A stretch of DNA of 64,000 nucleotides from Sphingopyxis sp. (GCF_016704835.1 NZ_JADIZJ010000001.1:853001-917000); one strand, 5' to 3'; shown: positions 33,306-41,791, numbered from the stretch's first letter. A program made the numbers and translations. The notes: generated by a model from the letters alone, not told the origin.

Positions 33306-34391
33306 TTACGCGTTCACCAGCGCGGGATAGTCGATGTAGCCTTCAGCGCCCGGCGAATACCAGGTCTGCGGATTGTCGGCGGACCATGGGGCGCCGCTCC
33401 GGATGCGTTCGACCAGATCAGGGTTGCTGATATAGGGGCGGCCAAAGGCGATCGCGTCCGCCACGCCGCTCGCCAGCGCGGCTTCGGCCTTCGCGACGTC
33501 ATAGTCGCTGTTGAGGATCAGCGGGCCTTTGAACACCTTGCGGATTGCGGGTGACTGTTTGGGCACTTCGGTGTTGCCAAAAGTGCCGTCGGGACCGGGT
33601 TCGCGCAGTTCGAGGAAGCCGATACCGAGCGTATCGAGCGCCGCGGCCGCAGCGGTGAACAAGGGTTCGGGATTGCTGTCATCGACACCCTGCGAATTGC
33701 CATTGGGCGACAGGCGGACCGAGACGCGGTCGGCGCCCCAGACGCCGATCAATGCTTCGGTGACTTCGCGCAACAGGCGGATACGGTTTTTGACCGGGCC
33801 CCCATAATCATCATCGCGAAAATTGCTGTTGTCGCGCAGGAACTGGTCGATCAGATAGCCATTGGCGCCGTGGAGCTGGACCCCGTCGAAGCCCGCACGC
33901 TTGGCGTTCTCGGCGGCTTTGGCGTAATCGGCGATCAGCCGCGGAATCTCGGCCAATTCGAGCGGGCGCGCGACCTCAAGGTCGCGGCGGCCGACGGGGG
34001 TGTGCGCCCGGCCCTCGCCTTGCGTCGCCGAGGCCGACACCGGCAGTTTGCCATCGTTGAACACCGAATGGACCAGGCGGCCCATGTGCCACAGCTGCGC
34101 GACGATGCGGCCGCCCGCTTTGTGGACGGCGTCGGTCACCGGCTTCCAGCCTTCGACCTGTGCGTCGGTCCACAGGCCCGGGGCCAACGGCCAGCCAAAA
34201 CCTTCCTGCGAAATCCCGATCGCTTCCGAAATGATCAGACCTGACGACGCGCGCTGGCGATAATATTCGACCGCAAGCTCGGTCGGGACAAAGCCGGGAC
34301 CGGCGCGGCCGCGGGTCAGCGGCGCCATGATGATGCGGTTCGGCGCCGCGATGGCGCCCAGCTTGATCGGGTCGAAAAGCGATACAGCCAT
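33306..34391 (-). CDS. Old yellow enzyme-type alkene (ene) reductase
   Basis: A 361-residue FMN-dependent TIM-barrel ene-reductase of the NemA/OYE group, acting on alpha,beta-unsaturated carbonyls or nitro compounds with NAD(P)H. Signatures are the N-terminal NRIIMAPLTRGRA, AQLWHMGR, GFDGVQLHGANGYLIDQFL with catalytic His/Asn, and GRPYISNPDL. The ATG at 34391 has a GGAGG site at the right distance; the open frame continues to 34778, but that part is antisense to the EamA gene and is rejected. Confidence 0.94.
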   Translation of the reverse strand: MAVSLFDPIKLGAIAAPNRIIMAPLTRGRAGPGFVPTELAVEYYRQRASSGLIISEAIGISQEGFGWPLAPGLWTDAQVEGWKPVTDAVHKAGGRIVAQLWHMGRLVHSVFNDGKLPVSASATQGEGRAHTPVGRRDLEVARPLELAEIPRLIADYAKAAENAKRAGFDGVQLHGANGYLIDQFLRDNSNFRDDDYGGPVKNRIRLLREVTEALIGVWGADRVSVRLSPNGNSQGVDDSNPEPLFTAAAAALDTLGIGFLELREPGPDGTFGNTEVPKQSPAIRKVFKGPLILNSDYDVAKAEAALASGVADAIAFGRPYISNPDLVERIRSGAPWSADNPQTWYSPGAEGYIDYPALVNA

Positions 34392-34504
34392 AAATCCTCC
34401 ACGTTCCAAATTCCGCGCGACGACCGATCGGGGCGCCGCTATGGCCCGCAAAGCTATGGTCGCCGCGGGGCCTGCACAATGGTCAGTATCAAAAGAAAAT
34501 CTAA

Positions 34505-35416
34505 ATGACAGCCAAGATCGAAAGCCTCGACGAGAAAGACGGCGCGTCGCTGACAGTCGGGCGCTGGGCGTTTCTGGCGCTGCTCGCGGGCAATATCGCG
34601 CTGTCGATCGGCGCGCTGCTTGTCCGCCTCGCCGATACCGGACCGACCGCGTCGGCATTCTGGCGCATGGCGATCGCGCTGCCCTTCCTGCTGGCGCTGG
34701 CGTGGCGCGAGAGCGGTGGGCGGTTGCCGCCGAAAAACGCCATTGTCGTGGCCAGTACGGCGGGCTTCTTCTTCGCACTCGATCTGGTCGCCTGGCATAT
34801 CGGTATCCTGCAGACGAAGGTCGCCAATGCGACGCTGTTCGGCAATTGCGCCAGCCTGTTACTCGTCATCTGGAGCATTTTGTTGGCACGCCGCCTGCCG
34901 CGCGGGTGGCAGGCGGTGGCGATCCTCCTCGCCTTCGCTGGGTCGGCGCTGCTCATGGGGCAAAGTTACGAGCTATCGCCCGCTTATCTGGTCGGCGACC
35001 TGCTCAGCCTGTTCGCGGGCGTGCTCTATACAGCCTATGTCCTGTTGATGCAGCGGGTGCGCGGGACGCTCGAACCCTGGACCGCACTCGCTATTTCGTC
35101 GGTCGTCTGCGTCCCCATCCTGCTGGCTACCGCGCTCGGGCTGGGCGAGGCGATCATGCCGCACGACTGGACCCCGCTGATCCTGCTCGCGCTGACCAGC
35201 CAGCTCGTCGGGCAAGGGCTGATGATCTGGTCGCTGCCGCGCTTCTCGCCGCTGGTCATCGGGCTGACCCTGCTCGTCCAGCCCGCGGTCTCCGCGCTCG
35301 CCGGATGGTTGTCGTTTGGCGAGATGCTCGGTCCGCTCGATATTTTCGGCGGCATGCTGGTTGGCGCCGCGCTGGTATTGATACGGTTGCCGAGCCGCCG
35401 CGCGGCGCCTATCTGA
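34505..35416 (+). CDS. EamA/DMT family transporter
   Basis: A 303-residue integral membrane protein with about ten hydrophobic segments in two repeated EamA halves (for example WAFLALLAGNIALSIGALLV and the final GMLVGAALVLIRLP). The DMT superfamily exports metabolites or drugs. The conserved Gly/Pro pattern LLVQPAVSALAGWLSFGE is present in the second half. The substrate is unknown. It is divergent from the ene-reductase and ends 5 bases before the COQ9 gene, so the two may be cotranscribed. Confidence 0.92.
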   Translation: MTAKIESLDEKDGASLTVGRWAFLALLAGNIALSIGALLVRLADTGPTASAFWRMAIALPFLLALAWRESGGRLPPKNAIVVASTAGFFFALDLVAWHIGILQTKVANATLFGNCASLLLVIWSILLARRLPRGWQAVAILLAFAGSALLMGQSYELSPAYLVGDLLSLFAGVLYTAYVLLMQRVRGTLEPWTALAISSVVCVPILLATALGLGEAIMPHDWTPLILLALTSQLVGQGLMIWSLPRFSPLVIGLTLLVQPAVSALAGWLSFGEMLGPLDIFGGMLVGAALVLIRLPSRRAAPI

Positions 35417-35421
35417 AATCC

Positions 35422-36087
35422 ATGGCCTCAATCCTTCCTGCCGACCCAACCCTCGACGAAATCCGCGCTGCACTCGCGCCGCTGATCGCGTCGTCCGCCG
35501 CGTTCGACGGCTTCGGCGGCGCGGCGCTCGCCGATGCCGCGCGCCGGGCCGCGGTCGATCCCGATGTCGCCCGCCTCGCATTTCCCGGTGGTGGGCGCGA
35601 TATGGTCGATGCCTGGTTCGCCGACATCGACGATCGCATGGCATCGAAATGGCCAGCCGAAAAGCTGGCGGCGTTCAAAATCCGCGAACGCATTACCACC
35701 CTCGTCGAAACACGCATCGATCTGCTCGCGCCCGACCGCGAATCGCTGCGCCGCGCGCTCGCGCTGCTGGCGCTGCCGACCAATATGCCGTTTGCGGCCA
35801 AACTCGGCTGGCGCAGCGCCGATGTGATGTGGCGGCTCGCGGGCGACACCGCGACCGATTACAATCATTACAGCAAGCGCGCGATCCTTGGCGCCGTCTA
35901 CGCGTCGACGATGGCGGTATTGCTGAACGACGAGAGCGACGATTGCGCCGACACCCGCGCCTTTCTGGCGCGCCGGATCGATCAGGTCATGCGCTTCGAA
36001 AGCTGGAAATATGGCCGCGCTTCGCGCAGCATCGAACGTCCCAGCCTCGCCCGCTTTGTCGGTCGGCTGCGCTATCCGGGACGTTAG
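35422..36087 (+). CDS. COQ9 family ubiquinone biosynthesis protein
   Basis: A 221-residue protein of the COQ9 family. In mitochondria COQ9 binds lipids and helps the COQ7 hydroxylase in ubiquinone synthesis; alphaproteobacterial homologues are assumed to do likewise. The TetR-like helical fold is visible in the conserved segments KIRERITTLVETRID, RSADVMWRLAGDTATDYNHY and KRAILGAVYAST. The ATG at 35422 starts the family homology; the open frame runs upstream to 34327 across the EamA gene and is not a real fusion. FeoA follows after 50 bases. Confidence 0.88.
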   Translation: MASILPADPTLDEIRAALAPLIASSAAFDGFGGAALADAARRAAVDPDVARLAFPGGGRDMVDAWFADIDDRMASKWPAEKLAAFKIRERITTLVETRIDLLAPDRESLRRALALLALPTNMPFAAKLGWRSADVMWRLAGDTATDYNHYSKRAILGAVYASTMAVLLNDESDDCADTRAFLARRIDQVMRFESWKYGRASRSIERPSLARFVGRLRYPGR

Positions 36088-36120
36088 ATCAACCAAGGGG
36101 CTGGCGTCGTCGCCCTGTTA

Positions 36121-36137
36121 TTGATAATCGCTAGCAA
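36121..36137 (+). promoter_or_regulatory. Fur/iron-box-like dyad abutting the feoA start
   Basis: TTGATAATCGCTAGCAA forms an imperfect dyad (TTGxTA-N5-TAxCAA) ending directly before the feoA ATG. It contains GATAAT, a good -10 hexamer. There is no ribosome site, so a leaderless transcript with the iron operator over its promoter is plausible. Confidence 0.55.
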
Positions 36138-36389
36138 ATGAACCCAAAGCTCGATTCCGCTAAGCTTGGCGTAGCCGTCCGTATCTCCCGTATTGATTGG
36201 GATCAGATGTCGCACGATGAAGGGCGGCGGCTGCGCGAGTTCGGCTTGATGGAGGGGATCGAAGTCACCCCGTTGCACCGCGGCAGCCTGTTTTCGCGCG
36301 ATCCGCTGGCGCTGGCGATCGGGCGGATGCAGGTGATCATTCGCGCGCGCCAGGCGGCGATGATCGAAGTGGCGCCGACCGCGCCATGA
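36138..36389 (+). CDS. feoA: Ferrous iron transport protein A
   Basis: An 83-residue SH3-like cytosolic partner of the FeoB iron transporter. Signatures are the segment RRLREFGLMEGIEVTPLHRG and the final GRMQVIIRARQAAMIEV. It overlaps feoB by four bases (ATGA), the usual feoAB coupling. The upstream dyad suggests iron-regulated expression. No feoC is present. Confidence 0.93.
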   Translation: MNPKLDSAKLGVAVRISRIDWDQMSHDEGRRLREFGLMEGIEVTPLHRGSLFSRDPLALAIGRMQVIIRARQAAMIEVAPTAP

Positions 36390-38257
36390 CCGCTGCTATT
36401 CCGATGATTGCGCTGGTCGGCAATCCCAACGCCGGCAAATCGAGCCTGTTCAACGCGCTGACCGGCGCGCGGCAAAAGATCGCCAATTATCCGGGCGTCA
36501 CCGTGGAACGCAAGGCGGGCCACGCCAGCTTCGCCGACGGGCGGCCGATGTCGCTGGTCGACCTGCCCGGCAGTTACAGCCTGACCCCCGCCAGCCCCGA
36601 CGAGGCGGTGACGCGCGATGTCGTGCTGGGCCAGCAGGCAGGCGAGCGCCGCCCCGATGCACTGATTGTCGTCGTCGACGCCGCCAACCTTGACAATCAT
36701 CTGTGTTTTGCGCTCGAACTGATCGCGCTCGGGCTGCCGACGGTGGTCGCGCTCAACATGCTCGACCTGGCCGAACGCGACGGGCTGACGCTCGACCCGG
36801 CAATTGTGTCACGCGAGCTGGGCGTGCCGGTCGTGCCGACGGTTGCCGTCCGCAAGCGCGGGCTGACCGACCTGCTCGCCGCGGTCGACGGCGCGATCCT
36901 GTCACACCAGACGCAAGCCACGGCGCAGTCCGCCCCGCCTCCCTCCGACGTCGCGCTGCACCAGCGCGCGCGCGCAATCGCCCGCGCCGCGACCCTGTCC
37001 GAAGCCCCCGTGCGCCGCTGGACTCAGCGCGTCGATGCCGTGCTGCTCCATCCCGCCCTCGGCTTTCTGATCCTGCTCGGGCTGATGTTCGTGATGTTTC
37101 AGGGCGTCTATGCCTGGTCCGAAGCGCCGATCGGCTGGATCGAGGGCGGCATCGCCGCCTTGCAGGGCGCGGTCGATGCCGCGCTGCCCGACGGCTTCCT
37201 GCGTGGGCTGATCATTGAGGGCATCCTCGGCGGGGTCGGGTCGGTGATCGTTTTCCTGCCGCAGATTCTGATCCTGTTCCTCTTCATTCTGCTGCTCGAA
37301 GCATCGGGCTATATGACCCGCGCCGCGTTCCTGATGGACGGGGTCATGGCGAAGGTCGGACTGTCGGGCCGCGGTTTCATCCCTCTGCTATCGAGCTTCG
37401 CCTGCGCGGTCCCCGGGATCATGGCGACACGCGCGATTCCGGATGCGAAGGATCGGCTGACGACGATCCTGATCGCGCCGCTGATGACCTGTTCGGCGCG
37501 GCTGCCCGTTTATACGCTGATCATCGGCGCCTTCATCCCGAACACCACCGTCGGCGGCTCGCCGGTCGGGCTGCAGGGGCTGGTGCTGTTCGGCCTCTAT
37601 CTGTCGGGCATCGTCGGGGCGCTGGTCGTCGCGCTGGTGCTGCGCCGCACGGTGGCGAAAGGCAATGCCGCGGGCTTCATGATGGAAATGCCGCGCTACC
37701 AATGGCCGCGGCTGCGTGACGTCGCGATCGCGCTTTGGCAACGCACGTGGATCTTCCTGCGCCGCGCCGGGACGATCATTTTTGTCACCACCATCGCCCT
37801 GTGGCTGTTACTGAGCTATCCCAAAGTGCCGACCGGCAGCGCCGAGAGCCAGGTCGACTACAGCGTCGCGGGGCGTATCGCGAGCGGCCTGGAAGTCGTC
37901 GTCGCGCCGATCGGGTTCAATCACGACATTGCGCTCGCGCTGATCCCGGCGATGGCGGCGCGCGAAGTCGCGGTCTCGGCGCTCGCGACCGCCAACGCGA
38001 TCGAAGCGGGGGACGATGAAGAGGCGATGGCGCAATCGCTGAGCGAACGCTTGCAGGGCCGCTGGAGCATTGCCACCGCACTCGCCTTCCTCGCCTGGTT
38101 CGTATTCGCGCCGCAGTGCATTTCGACGATCGCGATCACCAAGCGCGAGACCAATGGGTGGAAATGGCCGCTGTTCATGGTTGGCTATTTGTTCGCGCTC
38201 GCCTATGCCGCGGCAGGCATCACATACTGGACAGCCGTTGCCTTTGGACTAGGCTGA
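36386..38257 (+). CDS. feoB: Ferrous iron transporter FeoB
   Basis: A 623-residue inner-membrane Fe(II) transporter. The N-terminal G domain has GNPNAGKSS (G1) near residue 12, DLPG (G3) and NMLD (G4), followed by the cytoplasmic guanine-dissociation-inhibitor helices. The membrane part has two Gate motifs (conserved Cys in SFACAVPG) and ends in hydrophobic helices. It is shorter than the 770-residue enterobacterial form because the C-terminal extension is lacking, as in many alphaproteobacteria. It is translationally coupled to feoA. Confidence 0.95.
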   Translation: MTAAIPMIALVGNPNAGKSSLFNALTGARQKIANYPGVTVERKAGHASFADGRPMSLVDLPGSYSLTPASPDEAVTRDVVLGQQAGERRPDALIVVVDAANLDNHLCFALELIALGLPTVVALNMLDLAERDGLTLDPAIVSRELGVPVVPTVAVRKRGLTDLLAAVDGAILSHQTQATAQSAPPPSDVALHQRARAIARAATLSEAPVRRWTQRVDAVLLHPALGFLILLGLMFVMFQGVYAWSEAPIGWIEGGIAALQGAVDAALPDGFLRGLIIEGILGGVGSVIVFLPQILILFLFILLLEASGYMTRAAFLMDGVMAKVGLSGRGFIPLLSSFACAVPGIMATRAIPDAKDRLTTILIAPLMTCSARLPVYTLIIGAFIPNTTVGGSPVGLQGLVLFGLYLSGIVGALVVALVLRRTVAKGNAAGFMMEMPRYQWPRLRDVAIALWQRTWIFLRRAGTIIFVTTIALWLLLSYPKVPTGSAESQVDYSVAGRIASGLEVVVAPIGFNHDIALALIPAMAAREVAVSALATANAIEAGDDEEAMAQSLSERLQGRWSIATALAFLAWFVFAPQCISTIAITKRETNGWKWPLFMVGYLFALAYAAAGITYWTAVAFGLG

Positions 38258-38288
38258 TCCTTCCAACATTCAAGCGGAGCGGAGCGGC

Positions 38289-38831
38289 ATGGCTGGCAGC
38301 GTCAACAAGGTAATATTGATCGGCAACCTCGGCGCCGATCCCGAAATCAAATCCTTTCAGAACGGCGGCAAGATCGCCAACATCCGCATCGCGACCTCCG
38401 AACAATGGAAGGACCGGATGACCGGCGAGCGCAAGGAACGCACCGAGTGGCATAATGTCGTCATCAACGGCGAAGGGCTGGTCGGGGTGGTCGAGCGCTA
38501 TCTGAAAAAAGGGTCGAAGGTCTATATTGAGGGCAGCCTGCGCACCCGCAAATGGCAAGACCGCGACGGCAACGACAAATATACCACCGAAGTGGTGATC
38601 GCGGGCATGGGCGGCACGTTGACCATGCTCGACGGCGCGCCGGGTGGCGGCGGCGGTGGTTCGCGCGCGGGCGGTGGCGAGGACAGCTGGGGCAGCGGTG
38701 GCGGTGCGGGCGGTGGCTCGGGCGGCGGCTGGAACCAGGGCGGCGGCAGCGCCGGTGGTTCGTCGGGCGGTGGCAGCGGTGGCGGGCGTCCGCCCTTCGA
38801 CGACGATCTGGACGACGACGTTCCATTTTGA
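38289..38831 (+). CDS. ssb: Single-stranded DNA-binding protein
   Basis: A 180-residue SSB that coats single-stranded DNA as a tetramer. The N-terminal OB fold (residues 1-110) has VNKVILIGNLGADPE and the KWQDRDGNDKYTTEVV region. Residues 115-170 are an extreme Gly/Ser-rich linker, and the C-terminus is the acidic protein-interaction tip DDDLDDDVPF. It stands alone, 31 bases after feoB. An inverted repeat follows the stop and may serve as terminator. Confidence 0.96.
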   Translation: MAGSVNKVILIGNLGADPEIKSFQNGGKIANIRIATSEQWKDRMTGERKERTEWHNVVINGEGLVGVVERYLKKGSKVYIEGSLRTRKWQDRDGNDKYTTEVVIAGMGGTLTMLDGAPGGGGGGSRAGGGEDSWGSGGGAGGGSGGGWNQGGGSAGGSSGGGSGGGRPPFDDDLDDDVPF

Positions 38832-38845
38832 GGGCCGAAACCCAG

Positions 38846-38936
38846 CCCCGTTCGTGCTGAACTTGTCGAACCACTGTTCTTTTCTCTGCCGGGTCGGAAG
38901 CGAGGACGGCACTTCGACAAGCTCAGGGCGAGCGGA
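38846..38936. repeat. Intergenic inverted-repeat element (family B)
   Basis: Imperfect arms CCCGTTCGTGCTGAACTTGT and following (38846-38874), and its complement (GGCACTTCGACAAGCTCAGG and following, 38908-38936), flank a 33-base spacer downstream of ssb. It is a common type of sphingomonad dispersed repeat. Confidence 0.7.
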
Positions 38937-38958
38937 ATAAGGGGATGCGGAAACCGCG

Positions 38959-39444
38959 ATGTCAGGCTTGAGTCTTGAACCCGCCATCACCGCCGCGGAT
39001 GTCGCGCGCGGGGTGTGCCGCCTGTTCGCGCAGGCGGGGCTGGTCGCGATTCCCGAAGTGCCGTTGCCCAACGGACGGCGCACCGACCTCACGGCGATCG
39101 ACGCCAAAGGCAACATCACCATCGTCGAGATCAAGGTCAGTCGCGCCGACCTGCACGGCGACGGCAAATGGCCCGACTATTGCGACTGGTGCGACCGTTT
39201 CTACTGGGCGCTGGCGTCGGGGCTCGACCCCGCGATCCTCGACACCGAGGGGTATCGCCCCGAAACCTCAGGACTGATCATCGCCGACCGCTATGGCGCC
39301 GCGGTGGTGCGCGAGGCGGCGAACTGCAACCTCGCCCCGGCGCGGCGCAAGGCGGAACTGTTGCGAGTCGGGCGGATCGCGATGCGGCGTTCGATGGTCG
39401 CGGCGGATCCTGAGCTGGCGGCGGGATGGGCCGAGGGATTATAA
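38959..39444 (+). CDS. mmcB: MmcB family DNA repair protein
   Basis: A 161-residue PD-(D/E)XK-type nuclease-fold protein. Visible are RRTDLTAIDAKGNITIVEIKVSRADL (the D..E-K catalytic pattern, given here as key residues Asp, Glu, Lys) and the KWPDYCDWCDRFYWAL segment. In Caulobacter MmcB acts in a mitomycin C damage tolerance pathway under LexA control. No LexA operator was recognised upstream. It lies downstream of ssb, but the repeat between them makes a shared transcript uncertain. Confidence 0.9.
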   Translation: MSGLSLEPAITAADVARGVCRLFAQAGLVAIPEVPLPNGRRTDLTAIDAKGNITIVEIKVSRADLHGDGKWPDYCDWCDRFYWALASGLDPAILDTEGYRPETSGLIIADRYGAAVVREAANCNLAPARRKAELLRVGRIAMRRSMVAADPELAAGWAEGL

Positions 39445-39456
39445 AGGGCTCGCAGC

Positions 39457-40071
39457 TTATCCGCGCGCCTGCATCCGCGCCAGATAGCGCGCCAGAATGT
39501 CGATCTCAAGATTCACCGATCGCCCCGCTGCGGCTTCGTCGAGCGTCGTCATCGCCTGCGTGTGCGGAATGATGTTCAGGGTGAAATGCGCGCTGCCGTC
39601 GGGCTGGTCGGTCACTTCGTTGACCGTCAGCGACACACCATCGACGGTGATCGATCCCTTCGGCGCGATATGCGGGGCGAGCGCAGCGGGCGCCGCGACC
39701 GTGACCGTTACGCTGTCGCCGACCGGGATCGCCGACACGATCGCCCCCACCGCGTCGACATGACCGGTGACGATATGCCCGCCCAGCTCGTCGCCGACCT
39801 TGAGCGCGCGTTCGAGGTTCAAGCGGCGCCCCTCATCCCACATCCCCGGGGCGGTGCAGGCGATGGTTTCGGCGCTCGCGTCAATCGCGAACCACTCGCC
39901 ATCGGCGTCCTGCCCCTTGTCGACCACGGTCAGGCACGCCCCCGAACAGGCGATCGACGCCCCCAGATCGACGGTGCCAGTGTCATAGCTGGTGCCGATA
40001 ATCAGGCGCGTATCGCCGCGATCCTCGCGCGAACGAACGGTACCGATGTCGGTGATGATGCCGGTGAACAT
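39457..40071 (-). CDS. ribE: Riboflavin synthase alpha subunit
   Basis: Dismutates two lumazines to riboflavin and the pyrimidine precursor. The 204 residues form two homologous beta-barrels; the N-terminal MFTGIITDIGTV is diagnostic, and the repeated lumazine sites include SIACSGACLTVV and SITVDGVSLTVNEV. It is encoded directly after ribD on the minus strand (9 bases apart) and converges on mmcB. Confidence 0.96.
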   Translation of the reverse strand: MFTGIITDIGTVRSREDRGDTRLIIGTSYDTGTVDLGASIACSGACLTVVDKGQDADGEWFAIDASAETIACTAPGMWDEGRRLNLERALKVGDELGGHIVTGHVDAVGAIVSAIPVGDSVTVTVAAPAALAPHIAPKGSITVDGVSLTVNEVTDQPDGSAHFTLNIIPHTQAMTTLDEAAAGRSVNLEIDILARYLARMQARG

Positions 40072-40080
40072 GGGGAGCGC

Positions 40081-41055
40081 TTATCCTTCTCTGACCCGCT
40101 CGTAAACGTCGAGTCGATCGCTGCCAAGCAGGCGGCTGTCGGTCAGGCGCCAACGACCATGCGCCTGCGATAGGTCGGTCAGCCCGATGTCGCCGAGCGC
40201 GGGTCTGCCGCCGCCAATCAGGATCGGGGCCCGATAAAGCAACAGCCGGTCGACGCGATCGGTGGCGAGGAACGCCGACGCGGCCCCGGCGCCGCCCTCG
40301 ACCAGCACCGAATCGACATCGTCGATCGATTCGGGCGAAGCAATGGCAGTCCAGCCGTCAGGCGCTTTGCCCGAAGTCAGCAGCAGTTTCGTCGGGCTGC
40401 GATCCTCCAGCCCCGCCAACCGCACATCAAGGCTGGGATCGTCAGCCACCAACGTACCGCGCCCCACGAGGATTGCCTGATGGTTCGCGCGTTCGAGATG
40501 CCCGTGGGCGCGCGCGTGGGCGCCGGTGATCCAGCGGCTCGACCCGTCGCCCATCGCGATGCACCCGTCGAGTGACGTCGCCAGCTTAAGTGTGACGAAC
40601 GGACGTCCGGCAAGCTGCCGCGTCCACCAGGGCGCCATTGCGGTGCTCGCTTCTGCCGCCAGCACGCCCGTGACGACCTCGATCCCCGCCGCCCGCAATC
40701 TTGCGATGCCCTCGCCGTCGGTGCGCGGGTCGGGATCCTGCGCGGCGATCGCAATGCGCGCGATACCCGCGGCGATCAGCGCATCGGCGCAGCAGGGGCC
40801 ACGCGGACTGGCATGCGCGCAAGGTTCAAGGCTGACATAGGCGGCAGCACCGTGCGCCGCCTCGCCCGCCCCGGCGAGCGCCATCGCCTCGGCATGCGGG
40901 CGGCCGCGCGGCTGGGTCCATCCGCGCCCAACCACTCGGCCGTCCTTGACGATCAGGCAACCCACATTGGGATTGGGCGCCGAAAGCGGCCGACCGCGCC
41001 GCGATAGTGCGATGGCGACCGCCATCCAATCGGCATCAGCGGGCGGGCGCTGCAT
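40081..41055 (-). CDS. ribD: Bifunctional riboflavin deaminase/reductase RibD
   Basis: A 324-residue two-step enzyme. The N-terminal zinc deaminase has HAEAMAL and the PCAHASPRGPC motif; the C-terminal reductase domain has LKLATSLDGCIAMGDGSSRWITG and RADDPSL-type elements and GGAGAASAFL near the end. It converts the GTP cyclohydrolase product into the ribitylamino-pyrimidine. It is the first gene of ribDE; a hypothetical gene ends 4 bases before its start on the same strand, so this gene may be the second of an operon of three. Confidence 0.95.
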   Translation of the reverse strand: MQRPPADADWMAVAIALSRRGRPLSAPNPNVGCLIVKDGRVVGRGWTQPRGRPHAEAMALAGAGEAAHGAAAYVSLEPCAHASPRGPCCADALIAAGIARIAIAAQDPDPRTDGEGIARLRAAGIEVVTGVLAAEASTAMAPWWTRQLAGRPFVTLKLATSLDGCIAMGDGSSRWITGAHARAHGHLERANHQAILVGRGTLVADDPSLDVRLAGLEDRSPTKLLLTSGKAPDGWTAIASPESIDDVDSVLVEGGAGAASAFLATDRVDRLLLYRAPILIGGGRPALGDIGLTDLSQAHGRWRLTDSRLLGSDRLDVYERVREG

Positions 41056-41059
41056 GCGG

Positions 41060-41527
41060 TCAGTCGGCGGCTTGCGATTGCGGTCCGCGCGCCGCGCGCT
41101 CCGCGAGCGTCGAGCGCTGGACGGCCACCGGCTTTTTCAGTTTCGCCGCCGCCGCCGCTTCGTCGCCCAGCGTCTCGCGCGTCACCTTGTCGGCCTCGGC
41201 CGAATCATATTCGACCCCCATCATGTCGGCGAGCCGCTGATATTCGGCGCGCTTTTCGGCGTTGGCGCGTGTGGTTTCCTTGGCGCGCGCGACCCATTCG
41301 GCGCGGATCTGGGCATCGCTGCGGTTTGCCGACCAGTTTTCGAAATAGATGATCTGGACCTTAGGCTCTTCGGAGCGAATCAGATGTTCGGAAAAGCCAT
41401 AAAGAATGACGATCGGCATCACGATCGCGACGCCCCAGCTCGCCCAGCGGTGCGGGCGCGGTTCGCGGACATAAGCCCAGAAATCGGACAGGCCGCCCCC
41501 GACATCGACGTTGTTGAACATTCCCAT
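41060..41527 (-). CDS. Hypothetical single-pass membrane protein upstream of ribD
   Basis: A 155-residue protein with one membrane segment at about residues 30-48 (WASWGVAIVMPIVILYGFSE). The C-terminal soluble helix-rich domain has charged stretches typical of coiled coil (ARAKETTRANAEKRAEY). No function is known to me; the look is of a conserved sphingomonad protein. It precedes ribD by four bases and is probably cotranscribed with ribDE. The candidate sRNA region lies upstream. An ATG two codons later is an alternative start. Confidence 0.7.
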   Translation of the reverse strand: MGMFNNVDVGGGLSDFWAYVREPRPHRWASWGVAIVMPIVILYGFSEHLIRSEEPKVQIIYFENWSANRSDAQIRAEWVARAKETTRANAEKRAEYQRLADMMGVEYDSAEADKVTRETLGDEAAAAAKLKKPVAVQRSTLAERAARGPQSQAAD

Positions 41528-41605
41528 GACTGCAATTTAGGCGATGTCGCGACAATTTGCGAGGGGGTGGAGGATTGCGCCAAATGATCGTTGAAGCCGT
41601 CGACG

Positions 41606-41660
41606 ATTGCAAAAAATGCAATAGCAGATGCTTATTTCGCAGTTGCACAATTTTTTGTGC
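41606..41660 (+). promoter_or_regulatory. Cluster of TTGCA palindromes ahead of the candidate sRNA
   Basis: Two perfect inverted repeats lie 22 bases apart: ATTGCA-N5-TGCAAT (41606-41622) and GCACAA-TTTT-TTGTGC (41645-41660). The second overlaps a possible -35 hexamer TTGCAC (41643-41648) and is followed by TGCAA (41663-41667). They look like operator sites for a regulator acting on the downstream RNA or on the divergent hypothetical gene. Confidence 0.5.
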
Positions 41661-41671
41661 GCTGCAATATG

Positions 41672-41736
41672 AGCATGCCTTTTAGGCATCCTCTCCCAAA
41701 ACTTTCATGGGCCACCCTCGGGTGGCCCTTTTTTTT
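41672..41736 (+). ncRNA. Candidate small RNA with strong intrinsic terminator (possible SuhB/MmgR-like sRNA)
   Basis: No coding frame explains 41672-41736. After a possible promoter there is a small hairpin (ATGCC/GGCAT with a TTTTA loop, 41675-41689), then an exposed pyrimidine-rich CCTCTCCC stretch (anti-ribosome-site character), then a terminator: 8-bp stem 41709-41716/41721-41728 with a 4-base loop and eight T. Size, CU-rich single strand and terminator match alphaproteobacterial trans-acting sRNAs such as the MmgR/SuhB family. The family assignment is a guess; the RNA itself is likely but unproven. Confidence 0.6.
41709..41736 (+). terminator. Intrinsic terminator of the candidate sRNA
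   Basis: Perfect 8-bp stem GGGCCACC/GGTGGCCC with a CTCG loop, directly followed by eight T residues. No plus-strand gene precedes it, so it terminates a non-coding transcript. Confidence 0.88.
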
Positions 41737-41791
41737 CGACCTTTTTAGTTGAGAGATCGGGGTTTTTCACGGTCGCCCGGTGATTCGCGAC

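Noticed and set aside
34327..36087. Apparent 586-residue fusion of an Arg-rich protein with COQ9
   Set aside because: The upstream part is an out-of-frame reading of the EamA transporter gene; COQ9 homology begins at ATG 35422.
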